A stretch of DNA of 64,000 nt from Ryuthela nishihirai (lineage: Eukaryota; Arthropoda; Arachnida; Araneae; Heptathelidae), in contig JAWZYU010000013.1 of NCBI GenBank assembly GCA_038380435.1, forward strand, positions 61,096,946 through 61,160,945. Reading direction: 5' to 3'. The notes under the pieces are model-generated. The model did not search any database, was not told the DNA's origin, and was given only the letters and a program-made list of their open reading frames with translations. Both the position numbers and the translations under genes were made by a program. Below are positions 55,252 to 64,000 of this stretch, piece by piece. How positions within the stretch are numbered: position 1 is the first letter of the stretch; each line of letters opens with the position of its first letter.

Positions 55252-56829
55252 CACTGATATGTCAGTTTATTAGATACACCTACCTAGTAGCATGTTGTGC
55301 CTCCTCTGGTGTTAAGAACAGCCCGAATTCGTCGGGTCATGGAACTTACAAGATGCGAGATGCATTGTGCAGAAATGTTGTACCATGAAGAAATGATTGT
55401 GTCAAGAAGTCGCTGCAAATTAGACGACAGCACATTTCACTGTGAACAGTCCTTACCACTTCATACCAAAGATGCTCGATTGGGTTTAGGTCTAGGGACT
55501 GTGCAGGTCTTCAGCACAATCCTGGAATCATTCGGTGATGATACGTGCCTTGTGAGCAGGTGTATTATCGTGCTTAATGTGTCCATGTCAGTGAGGATAA
55601 ACTGCAGTCATGAAGGGATGAACTTGGTCATCAATGATGTTCAAGTACACCGTGGTGTTCCGATGTCCTTCAATGGGTATCATGGGGTCTAATTTGCACC
55701 AGGGAAACATTCTCCACACCATCACTGGCGTGTACTGTTGACACCAGATAACATAGTACCATAGCCTCGTGATGCTTGCATCTAATTCTGATCCTTCCAT
55801 CAGTATGATGCAAAAGGAACATTGATTCGTCCAAACAGGCTACCTTTTTCATGTCCTCAACAATCCAGTGTCGATGCTGCTGGTACACTGGTGAAGCGCT
55901 TTCACGTTCTTTGCAGACAACATCGGCACTCGATATGGTTGGCAGTTGTTGAAGGCCATTCGCAACAAGGTTCAAATACATGGTGTGTTCAGAAATGACC
56001 TTCCCGACCAATGTTTAATTCTGCTGTTATTTGCCTGCTTTTTGCCCATCTGTTCACTTGCACTATTCTTACCGGTCTTCTTTGACCCCTCTGATGCACA
56101 AGCTGTTTTTGTCCACAGGATGGGGTAGTAGTTACAGAATCGTAATTTACAGTTCCCAGGATCGAGTTCCGCCTAGGTCAGCATTGAGATTTATGTCAGT
56201 AAAACTCCCCACCCTGCCCTCGGTTAGAAGGGGACATAGATGGGCTGTGGAAGGCCACTGTCCATTGGATGGGATGTTAAGCCATAACCCGTGTGCAGGA
56301 GAGCCATACCCTGTGCATGTTAAAGAACAAGCGGGATGGCCTTGACGAGAGACTACCATGTCTCCCAACAGTTTGTGTATCAATCAGCTTGTACAATTAG
56401 AGGGTCCCATAACCTTCTCTGAGCCTACTAGGTCCTTGTGACCTGGCCATTTAACCTACTGTGTGCATAAAGTGCTGCTTAGAGATAAAACACCTAGCAA
56501 TCGTCCATAGGATCGCCGATGACTGGTAGTTTTTCCTTTTCACACCATTCTCAGTAAACCCTTGAAAAGGTTGTGCATGAAAAGCCCAGGAGGAAGGCCA
56601 TTTGGGAAATGCTAGAACGGGCCTGTCTAGGACCAACTATCATGCCATGTTAAAAGTCGCTCAATCACTAGTATTGCGCATTCTGACGCTCAATCCAACT
56701 CCAACTCATGCTCGAAGAGCTGGTTTACCTGATTTATATAGCGTACCGCAGTCACATGACGTATTACGTGTTTGAATGAACCATTTATATGACGAGGGGT
56801 GGTGTATCTAATAAACTGGCATCTCAGTG
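55252..56829 (-). mobile_element. Tc1-type DNA transposon with terminal inverted repeats and nested SINE
   Basis: Left end CACTGATATGTCAGTTTATT with AGATACACC, and right end GGTGTATCTAATAAACTGGC with ATCTCAGTG, form terminal inverted repeats of about 28 bases. TA flanks both (55250-55251, 56830-56831). Minus-strand transposase pieces lie at 55588-56011: HWIVEDMKKVACLDESMFLL (catalytic Asp kept) and GVENVSLVQIRPHDTH. A foreign SINE (56124-56492) is inserted in the 5' part of the gene. The rest is broken by stops. Confidence 0.85.
56124..56492 (+). mobile_element. SINE-like repeat family M, copy 1, inside the Tc1 element
   Basis: Shares, with 61742-62095, AGTTCCCAGGATCGAGTTCC (B-box-like tRNA head), GAGATTTATnTC, a CCCTCGGTnAnnAGGGGACA block, CCATTGGATnGGAnGTT and GTGCACGTTAAAGAACAA. 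The CCATTGGAT...GTTAAAGAAC core resembles the deeply conserved metazoan SINE central domain (Nin-DC/'Meta' type), as I recall it. Both copies end in AGAGATAAAAC. The surrounding Tc1 sequence on both sides shows it is an insertion. Confidence 0.6.
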
Positions 56830-56928
56830 TACTTCAGGATACTGTTAGGAAGTAGAGAAGATGCTAACTTAAGTGACACTGCAAGTAAAACAGTCAACGT
56901 CATTACATTGAGGTTTCTTAATCAGCGG

Positions 56929-57000
56929 TAGGTAGCTCAATGGTCAGAGCACTTTACATGTTATAAGGAGATCGCGATTTTGTATTCCAATCGACTCAAA
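56929..57000 (+). repeat. tRNA-like SINE head, degenerate
   Basis: GTAGCTCAATGGTCAGAGCA matches a tRNA D-arm/A box. A weak B-box-like block follows near GATTTTGTATTCCAATC. It lies outside the Tc1 element, after its right end. Confidence 0.4.
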
Positions 57001-57075
57001 ACAATATTTCCTCTAAATACATTATTTATGTTATGCCCTTTCTCTTTAAACATTTCCTGTGATTCTAAAATAAAA

Positions 57076-57122
57076 AAAAATGATCTACACAGTCCCTAGT
57101 ACTTCTGAATCCAGACTGACAG
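57076..57122 (-). mobile_element. Small RTE LINE fragment
   Basis: Minus-strand match to the RT finger region (the GFRSGRGCVDQ codons: CTGATCTACACA...CCCTAGTACTTCTGAATCCA). Only about 45 bases; the flanks are unrelated. Confidence 0.55.
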
Positions 57123-57251
57123 TGTAGACGAATGTAGACCGACATTGAAAGCTTGTGATATGGGGAGTACACAGGTTACTTTACATTATGACTCATCCCC
57201 CTCCCCCTTTTCACTTGTTAATTCCACATTGTTAATATCAATATTGTACAT

Positions 57252-57757
57252 CAATGTTTCCCAAAGTGGGCGATACTGTCCCCTGGGGGGCGCTGGAACG
57301 ATCCAGGGGGTCGGTAGTAGCCTCGGGTGCAAGTGAGGGGCGGTGGAAGCATAAAGAAAGAAGGGAAGATAAGGAAATTTTGAAAAAATCGTTCGTACAT
57401 GTTTCACCTGTTGTGAAACATAGAGTTAAAGTCGTACTGATCACTTTATTTTCCAAATAAACACATAAAATTATCCTTCGTTATCTTCATTTTCTGTGTG
57501 TAATGCGAATGTTACTATGGTTGATTTTAATAAATAATTTTATAATTTCAAGCTTCAAGGTGTATTATTTACAACAACATCTTTCTTTACTATGTTGTAG
57601 GACGTAGGTAGAAATATAGTTACATAAAAGAAAGCAAATTTGTCACTGCATCTTTCTGTTTGTTCGCTTAAAGAAGGTAGATTTCCAGAGGGGCGCTGAG
57701 TAATTTTCTTTTTTTTCTGAAAAGGGGCAGTAGGAAAAATAACTTTGGGAACCTCTG
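57252..57757. mobile_element. hAT-type MITE, about 506 bp
   Basis: Ends CAATGTTTCCCAAAGT (57252) and ACTTTGGGAACCTCTG (to 57757) are inverted repeats of the common hAT 'CAG-GG-TTCCCAAA' type. Flanks TTGTACAT and CTGTATAT agree at six of eight positions, as expected of an aged 8-bp duplication. The body has no transposase. Interior blocks GGGGGGCGCTGG and GGGGCGCTGAG resemble each other and give the element a mirrored look. Confidence 0.6.
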
Positions 57758-57825
57758 CTGTATATCAACGAAATATTTAATCTTTCTAAATATGGCAATG
57801 AAAGAAATTTGTCTGTAAAATAAAG

Positions 57826-58650
57826 TCCCCCCCCCCCCCTGGAGTGGGACCTCCTTGACGAGGGGGGGAGGGCTTACGGTGCCTCTGAGAAGTTGGGCTC
57901 AGATCGTTGGCGCTCTGGTATTGAAGTCCGGTGGCCCCCGGTGGAGGGGGCCTGTTGAGAGCTGGCTAACTAACTGGGCTAGTGTGCCCAGTCGGCTTGT
58001 TGACTTGTCCCCCAGCGAAGCTGGGGGGTCACAGCCTTGGTTGTCAGACGGCCAGGACGGGGTGTGGCTTACCCTGTCCTTCTTTCTTTCAGGCCTATTG
58101 GGGAGTCCTGCGGACTGAGTTGTACACCTCTTTGTGCACTCGTCTGTGGGCTCCCTGATGCGGTCCCTGTGATATTGAGGTGGACAGAGGTCCAGGGCGC
58201 CTCGGCCCGTGAACAATGGAGAGGTAGAAGTTGGAGGCTCGCGGCCTGGAGTAGTCAACCATGGCCAGCGGACTTATCGATGGAACAGCCAAACTAAGAG
58301 TCCCACATGAATGAGATTTGGACTCATGGCTGCAGTAGGGGAGCTTGGGTTCCTCTGTGAAGTTTGGTCCGTGTCGCTGCGGTCTTGTAATCCTAGGATG
58401 GCGGAGGGCTTTGTCGGTGGTCGTGGGAGGGCCACCGGCTGGTTTCTGGCAGTTGGCTGGCTAGGTGTCCCCGAAGCGGCCTCGGCATGGTGCGGAAGTC
58501 ACACGGCGAGCGGGGCTGTGGTTGCGCAGGCCCGATGGAGAGGACGAAGTTGGGGGCCTGCCGAAAGGGTGTGGGGGCACCTGAGTAAGTGTGGCTTGTC
58601 GATGGAAGCACCTAGGAGCCTCTACTGGGCCCCAAAAGTTAGGACTTCTT
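57826..58650 (+). other. GC-rich island with internal repeat, unidentified
   Basis: Strikingly GC-rich compared with the neighbours, starting with a long C run (57826-57840) and GGACCTCCTTGACGAGGGGG. Frames at 57855-58118 and 58311-58718 are open, but their composition (Gly, Arg, Trp, Ser) follows the GC content. Related blocks recur: ATGGAGAGG(T)AGAAGTTGG...GGC near 58217 and GATGGAGAGGACGAAGTTGG near 58533, and CGATGGAACAGCC / CGATGGAAGCACC near 58278 and 58598. It could be a retroelement 5' UTR or an untranslated host segment; no domain was recognised. Confidence 0.4.
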
Positions 58651-59645
58651 TTTTTTCTGGCTCAAAATTCAAAAGACTAAGATCTTTTTATTTATATATT
58701 GGCAAGTTTCTTGGCTAAATTCAGTGAGTGATGGGCATATTCCTAGGCATCGCTCAAAATCCAAAAGATCCCACTCTCACTGCACCTCAATGATTATATC
58801 TTCGAGCAGGCAATAATAACAAGCAGTGCTTCTCTCTTCACACACAGGTCTTCTCTCGCTGTAGGCAGGACAATGCAAGGCAAGCTTAATGACAGGAGCT
58901 TTCTAGTTCATAGTGGTTTCAGTGACATCTCCCTTATGGTGATATACAGCCTAGAGTTGTGGTGCACCAGGAATGTCACGATTTCAATTCGTTGTAAAAT
59001 AAAGTAGATCAACAATTCTACAATTATCACAAGAGCTGTGATTAATTTTTTACCTACTTCTTGTTGCCGCTCGTTATTTGTCGGTTTATGTGTTGGTTAA
59101 AACATGCTTATTAAAACAACATTATTTTAACATACATCTCGATTGCAACAATTTATGTGTAACAACAAAAATTTGTGACACTGTAAATTTCATAAACTAT
59201 AAAAATTACACAGATGCTTTATTTGTTCTTTAATGGAAGAAATGTGTAGAACTTTGATCTACTATATCTTTCCAATGCGACTGTGGAGTGTAACAGTTTA
59301 TGTGTCAAAGGAAAGTAGTAGTAGTATCCTTTATTTCCATTTATATTAAATTTTGATACAATATAAGTATTTACAAGAATTTTGGAAATGTAGAATTCCA
59401 CAAGAGTTCATAGACTCGCACGCGGAGTAAAGGTTAAAATAAAAAACATATATAAACATTAGAAACAACATTTTAAGTATATTACATATTAATATTTTCT
59501 GTCATGGTTACATCAACAACATAGTAACAGAATCAATAATAAACTATAAATACACCAATTTTTATTCAAAAATTTAACATCCCAAAGAGCAAACAAATAA
59601 AAAGAAAATTTTAGAATCAGAAATATAGGGGAAAAACCCTCCAAC

Positions 59646-60180
59646 CTAAAGAAATTTTTCTATATCATCTATATTACAAATCCAATCTCTTAGTTTTCGA
59701 GAAAACGTTAAAGAATTTTTTTCATCCTTTATAGTTTCAGGTAAACTGTTAAATATTTTAGGCGCCAAAAAATATATGTTTTTGCATAATAGTTTTCTTC
59801 GGAAGTGGTACAATGAAATTAATATATGCACTTGTTCTAGTATTCTGCATTACATTTTTAATGTCACTTTCTCTATAGTGCTTTTTTAAATATAAGATCA
59901 CATTATAAACATACATTTTCCGTAGTGGTAAAATTTGAAGATCATTATAAAAATATTTAACACTATCATATTTTCTTTTTCTTAATATACATCTAATTAC
60001 TATATTTTGAATAGTAACTAAGGATTTAATATTACTATAAAACATTTCTCCCCAAGATATTATTCCATAACTTAAATATGACTTAACCCAAGCATTATAT
60101 ATAAGCTTTAAAAAAGTAAGATTCATAAAATTTCTAATATAAAACAATTTTGGAATTATTGCATTAATTTTTTTTATCAA
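59646..60180 (-). pseudogene. C-terminal RT region of the 59-61 kb LINE
   Basis: Frames 59758-60180 and 59646-59831 read the post-palm region: LIYNAWVKSYLSYGIISWGE, LVTIQNIVIRCILRKRKYDS, then APKIFNSLPETIKDEKNSL and FSRKLRDWICNIDD. These are typical C-terminal sequences of CR1/Jockey-type polymerases. A frameshift divides them. Confidence 0.65.
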
Positions 60181-60378
60181 ATATTTAATATGTTCATTCC
60201 AATTTAACTAACTGTCTATATATACGCCCAAATATTTATAATATTCTACTCTTTCAAATTGCTTCACATGCACACTGATGTCCTAAACAGTTTACAGAAT
60301 GATATAATAATTTAATTTTTAACTTATCGACTTTATTACGTTTTAAACTGAAATATAAATATTTCGTTTTATTAATAT

Positions 60379-61329
60379 TCAATAACAATTTATTTTTAAG
60401 AACCATTTTCTAATATTACCCAAGTCTTCATTTATTTTTTCAATTAAAATATTCTCATTGTCAGCCGCATATATCAAAGCTGTATCATCAGCGAAAGTTA
60501 TTATTTTTCCTTTAAGTTCAAGATTACAAAGATCGTTTATAAAAACATTAAATAATATTGACCCCAACACAGAACCCTGTGGAACTCCATATTTTAGTTC
60601 AATTCCCTTACTAAACAAGTTTACCATTTTTACTCTTTGAATTCTATTTTTCAAATATGTTTCCAACCATTTCAAAACATTTCCTCGAATTCCAGCCATT
60701 TCAAGTTTTTTTATCAGCAAATCATGCGAGACTGAGTCAAACGCTTTTTTGATGTCCAAAAATAGCACAACCGTTTTCAAACTATCATTTATAGATCTGT
60801 ATACTGTGGAAGTCAATTGTAATATAACATCCTCAGTACCTACATTTTTTCTAAACCCATACTGATGATCAGAAAAAAATTTATTTCTATTCAAGAAATT
60901 TAAAATTCTAGTTTTAAGTAGCTTTTCGAAAATCTTTGAAAAAACTGAGAGCAAGGATATCGGTCTGTAATTTGCGATATCTAAATATTCACCTCCTTTA
61001 TATATTGAGACAACGGTTGAATCTTTCAAAATCGAGGAAAAACATCCAGATGATAACGATAAGTTAAATAGGTAACACAATATATCTACAATATAACTTT
61101 TTATCTCTTTTAGTGTCTCCACAGATAACTGATCACTTCCAACTGCTTTTCCTAATTTTAATGATGCAATAACTGCAAAAATCTCATTCTCTGATATATA
61201 ATCAATAAAAATAGAATTTTGAGATGAAATTGATTTATGACTTTCATTATCAGCATAATCAGGAATTTTCTTTACAAGATTACCAACAATTTCTGTATAA
61301 TAGGTATTAAATTTATCAATAAACAACAC
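60379..61329 (-). CDS. Reverse transcriptase ORF of the 59-61 kb LINE (316 aa)
   Basis: An uninterrupted frame with the RT motifs in order: fingers (AVGSDQLSVETLKEI, LKDSTVVSIYKGG, NYRPISLLSVFSKIFEKLL), GFRKNVGTEDVILQLT, palm A VLFLDIKKAFDSVSHD, GVPQGSVLGSILFNVF and palm C FADDTALIY. All catalytic Asp residues are present. The frame ends KWFLKINCY where a frameshift or stop occurs, and the thumb and C-terminus lie in other frames (59758-60180, YLSYGIISWGEM). The ATG at 61329 is simply the first; the intact element would have an upstream endonuclease, which is missing here. Confidence 0.82.
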   Translation of the reverse strand: MLFIDKFNTYYTEIVGNLVKKIPDYADNESHKSISSQNSIFIDYISENEIFAVIASLKLGKAVGSDQLSVETLKEIKSYIVDILCYLFNLSLSSGCFSSILKDSTVVSIYKGGEYLDIANYRPISLLSVFSKIFEKLLKTRILNFLNRNKFFSDHQYGFRKNVGTEDVILQLTSTVYRSINDSLKTVVLFLDIKKAFDSVSHDLLIKKLEMAGIRGNVLKWLETYLKNRIQRVKMVNLFSKGIELKYGVPQGSVLGSILFNVFINDLCNLELKGKIITFADDTALIYAADNENILIEKINEDLGNIRKWFLKINCY

Positions 61330-61741
61330 AGGATTTTCATTAAAAGAATAAATAATATCATTAATAATCCCAATTTATAAAGTTTTCTTCTCTATGCTAT
61401 CAGTAAGGGCGTATATTAAAGTTTCAACTCATTTGAAATCAAAATGTGCTGGAGGAAATATTAGATCGGGTTTCGTCGTGAAGGATTCTGAACGACAGAG
61501 GTGAGAAAACTAAACTTCAAAGAATAGTAAATGCAAGAAAAATTCAACTTTGCTTAGAAGGAACTTTAGAAGAGACTTTGAAAAGTGAACGATAACCATG
61601 GAAAACGATGCATATGGGTTGATAGATCAAGGTTTGACTCAATGTTGTTAACATATACAAAATTTCATTGTCTCTACATCGGTTTCCAATTGAGTATTCA
61701 CTACTTTTTGTACATAAAGCTTATATGATGTTCTGCATTAC

Positions 61742-62095
61742 ATTGAATTACAGCCAGGCTCGTAATATGTAGTTCCCAACTTTGAGTCCCACATGGGCCA
61801 GGGTTGAGATTTATCTCCACGAATCTCCACCGTACCCTCGGTCACTAGGGGGACACCAATGGGCTTGGAAAAGTCGCTATCCATTGGATAGGACGTTGGG
61901 TCTAGGCTCCGTGTGAGGGAGAACCATACCTGTGCACGTTAAAGAACAAACTGTATAGCCTTGACGGGAAGCCACCATATGTACTCCTAACAGTTGTCCA
62001 GTGGGTCCCTTCCCTCAAACCTTCTCTGAGCAATCGGGTCCTGTGACTTGGCCATTAGCCCATTATGTTCAAAAAAGAGCCGTTCAGAGATAAAA
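61742..62095 (+). mobile_element. SINE-like repeat family M, copy 2
   Basis: Same orientation and order as copy 1 (56124-56492): TAGTTCCCAACTTTGAGTCC head, GAGATTTATCTCCAC, CCCTCGGTCACTAGGGGGAC, CCATTGGATAGGACGTT, GTGCACGTTAAAGAAC and CTTCTCTGAG, ending in AGAGATAAAAC. Divergence from copy 1 is considerable, so the family is old. Confidence 0.6.
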
Positions 62096-62421
62096 CCGAA
62101 TAACCCAATCGAATTGCAGCCAATTTATTAAATCACAATAAAACCTAAAGAAAAGGAAACAAATCTGAACGAAGGAGAAAAGAGAGCAATTTAAGTATTA
62201 GGGTTGGAAAAATGGATTCTGAATTATCATCTAATTATCAACCTATTAATTCGAATAAAAAAAACCAAATTTTCATCAACGTTACATGCGAACACCCCCA
62301 GGCAATAAATACTTTCCTTCTGCAGGAAACTGTGAAAATATTGAATTAATTTATAGCATTAACATCCAGTTTCAAAAAGAGTATTTTTTGGCATAGGTGA
62401 ATGGGTCATAGAGAAGAAGAG

Positions 62422-62479
62422 AATAATGGATTGCATGTTAATCAGGAAGTTGTTCCTGATTAACATGCAATCCATTATT
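62422..62479. repeat. Perfect hairpin, 27-bp arms, 4-base loop
   Basis: AATAATGGATTGCATGTTAA... (62422-62448) pairs with ...TTAACATGCAATCCATTATT (62453-62479) across the loop GTTG. Confidence 0.9.
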
Positions 62480-62993
62480 CAGGTGCTGTGAAATTATGTT
62501 TCCAAATCTAACTTTTACAGCTTATGTAGACCTGATTGTGAGCACATGAAATAGGTCGCTTTAAGTTTAATACTACCAGAGAAAATGTCTTTCCTTCCAT
62601 TTTCATTTGCTGAACGTTTTTCTTCCTTTGTTCTTCTACCTCTCATTGGATTCTTTTGGAACACTGATTAACATATACACATATATTCTTCAAGCTCGAT
62701 CATTATTTCAAATGTGAGTCATCTTTTCCTAGTTAAATAAACACATTTAATACGTTTTCCTTGCATGCACCAAATACAAAAATGATACGGCACTTAATCC
62801 CATGCTGCTAAAACGAATTCAGGATGAAAAAAACAGGAATTTCCTGATCAATAATTTTGAGGAAAATTTGAACTCAACTTTCAGATTATGCATGAATTTA
62901 CAACAGGTTTTTCACTATAAAAAACATTGATGTAAATTCAAATGCAAGTGTGTTAAAAAGAATTTATTAAACAGTATCCCATCCTCTCAGATC

Positions 62994-63066
62994 TTCTACT
63001 ATGGCATATAAACTGACAGGCTCCTGTCAGACCTCTGTGGCAAGCAGCTGCTTGAGGGGGTATATC
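62994..63066 (+). repeat. SINE 3' module, 5'-truncated copy
   Basis: Sense-strand copy: CATATAAACTGACAGGCTCC, TGTCAGACCTCTGTGGCAAG and CAGCTGCTTGAGGGGGTATA. It holds two self-complementary segments, CTGACAGG-CT-CCTGTCAG (63013-63030) and the 14-bp palindrome CAAGCAGCTGCTTG (63041-63054). The tRNA head is absent. Confidence 0.75.
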
Positions 63067-63263
63067 CCGTATATTTAAATACTTTATGAAATGATTCAAA
63101 AACTATATCAGTTTGCAAACTTTATAAAAACCTCATAATCAGTCTTTGTATCAATTTCATAGTTTAGACTTCATATGATTGAACGTTAAAATAAAGGGTT
63201 GATATATGATATAAAATTTTATGACATAATATAATATATAATTAATATGTGATATAAAGTTAA

Positions 63264-63299
63264 AATTTAGGTTGAGTTAAAATAATCTCAACCTAAATT
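63264..63299. repeat. Inverted repeat, 13-bp arms
   Basis: AATTTAGGTTGAG and CTCAACCTAAATT separated by 10 bases. Confidence 0.85.
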
Positions 63300-64000
63300 C
63301 TAAGCAGACTAATAGTCCAAGACCATTTATGATGAAATTGACGGGAATAATTCCCCCCGAATTAAACACTGTAACAAAGTAAACTACTTAATATTCGAAT
63401 ACTTTATGAATCTAAGAACAAAGGCAAAACAGTTTTAACCTGCTAAAACCTAATTGGCTACTACCTATTTATGTTTGGTCAGATTGTAGAACTCAATATA
63501 ATATTTAATCGAAAACTATAAATTACACGGATGAAACCTTACTTATATATTAGCATTACAAAGGCTAAGAGGAATATATTTGAAAAAATAACCAATAACG
63601 GAACTGCTTATTATTTTAAATGTTAAACATTGATTAATGAGTTAAAATAATCAAAATAAGTTGTTGATTTTTTTCACAACTGTAATAAAATGGAACATTT
63701 ACGTTATGACTCAGTCTGAGATTCTTGAGCTTCTATTCGCGACCGCACTACTTTGAACATAGAAGATTTATACGAAAAAAATGCAGAATTTGAAACTTTT
63801 AATTTGTTATAAATTATTTTTCTCCTTTTACATAATTTCAAACTTTAACTTTTAAAGATTTACAATGTTAATAACGGGACATACGTTCACATATGAGCCT
63901 CTCAGAAGCCAACCTGATCAACTCCATAAAATAAAAAGTGGAGAGAATTGATGATTTTCTAAATTTAATTTAAAATTTTGCTTGAAATATACGAACAAAG

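Larger units (their letters stand above)
59311..61385 (-). mobile_element. CR1/Jockey-like LINE, 5'-truncated, second family
   Basis: Minus-strand element whose 3' end lies near 59311, with AATAAAGGATACTACTACTAC. It has an RT ORF (60379-61329) and a broken C-terminal region (59646-60180). It differs from the nested 48063-52566 LINE in its tail (TAC against ATT repeats). Truncated at about 61385. Confidence 0.75.
62096..64000. other. AT-rich region without genes
   Basis: No coding sequence recognised. It holds a perfect 27-bp-arm hairpin (62422-62479), a SINE 3' module (62994-63066) and a 13-bp-arm inverted repeat (63264-63299). Otherwise I see short homopolymers and AT-rich sequence to the end of the window. 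Confidence 0.45.

Noticed and set aside
57855..58718. Two long frames in the GC-rich island, possible secreted or structural protein
   Set aside because: Frames are open on both strands because of GC bias; no domain, start context or splice signal supports either.

Overview
This window looks like AT-rich nuclear DNA of an invertebrate animal, crowded with transposons. The lineage is not resolved by the sequence: an arthropod or another invertebrate would both fit. The eukaryotic call rests on one spliced exon of an axonemal dynein heavy chain (43054-43195, minus strand), several LINE families, a Penelope-like element, tRNA-derived SINEs, Tc1/mariner and hAT transposons, and a compact virus-like gene block. 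I see no prokaryotic operon and no intact RNA gene, and the dynein exon is the only convincing host coding sequence.

Layout. 1-3105: a decayed block of tightly packed minus-strand genes from a Polinton/Maverick-type or related DNA virus-like element. It holds an unrecognised ORF, a PC4-like ORF, a chromodomain integrase and an F54H12.2-type protein that runs off the window edge. 3716-7200: a Ty3/gypsy LTR retrotransposon with many stops, interrupted by a tRNA-SINE. 7797-9217: a mariner-family element with terminal inverted repeats and a TA target duplication. 11823-17852: two RTE-type LINE copies, head to head across a TG-rich array. 18250-27500: repeats, an RTE copy (21737-23955), a 42-bp minisatellite and a Helitron-like repeat family. 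27520-31085: a LINE 3' end, then a Penelope-like element with direct flanking repeats and a nested hAT-type MITE. 31290-32010: Tc1 remnant. 32280-39255: two RTE copies in tandem; the second holds a 642-aa reverse transcriptase ORF, the best-preserved protein here. 39256-46334: intron or intergenic DNA with a hAT remnant, the dynein exon and a LINE remnant. 46335-54335: an RTE copy split by a 4.5-kb minus-strand CR1/Jockey-like LINE. 55252-56829: a Tc1 element carrying a SINE. 57252-64000: a MITE, a GC-rich island, a CR1/Jockey-like LINE, a second copy of that SINE, and AT-rich DNA.

The genes do not form a pathway. The history is one of layered insertion, with SINEs and LINEs inside older elements and RTE as the dominant recent family. 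Two features recur. Perfect short-loop inverted repeats, several inside otherwise recognisable transposon copies, look like local template-switch events. There are also templated duplications, such as the 92-bp direct duplicate around the Penelope element and a 57-bp filler in the RTE endonuclease. The virus-like block with a PC4-like gene and the SINE 3' module with two palindromes are the most unusual items. Element boundaries were set by eye; family names come from motif recognition and were not checked by search.
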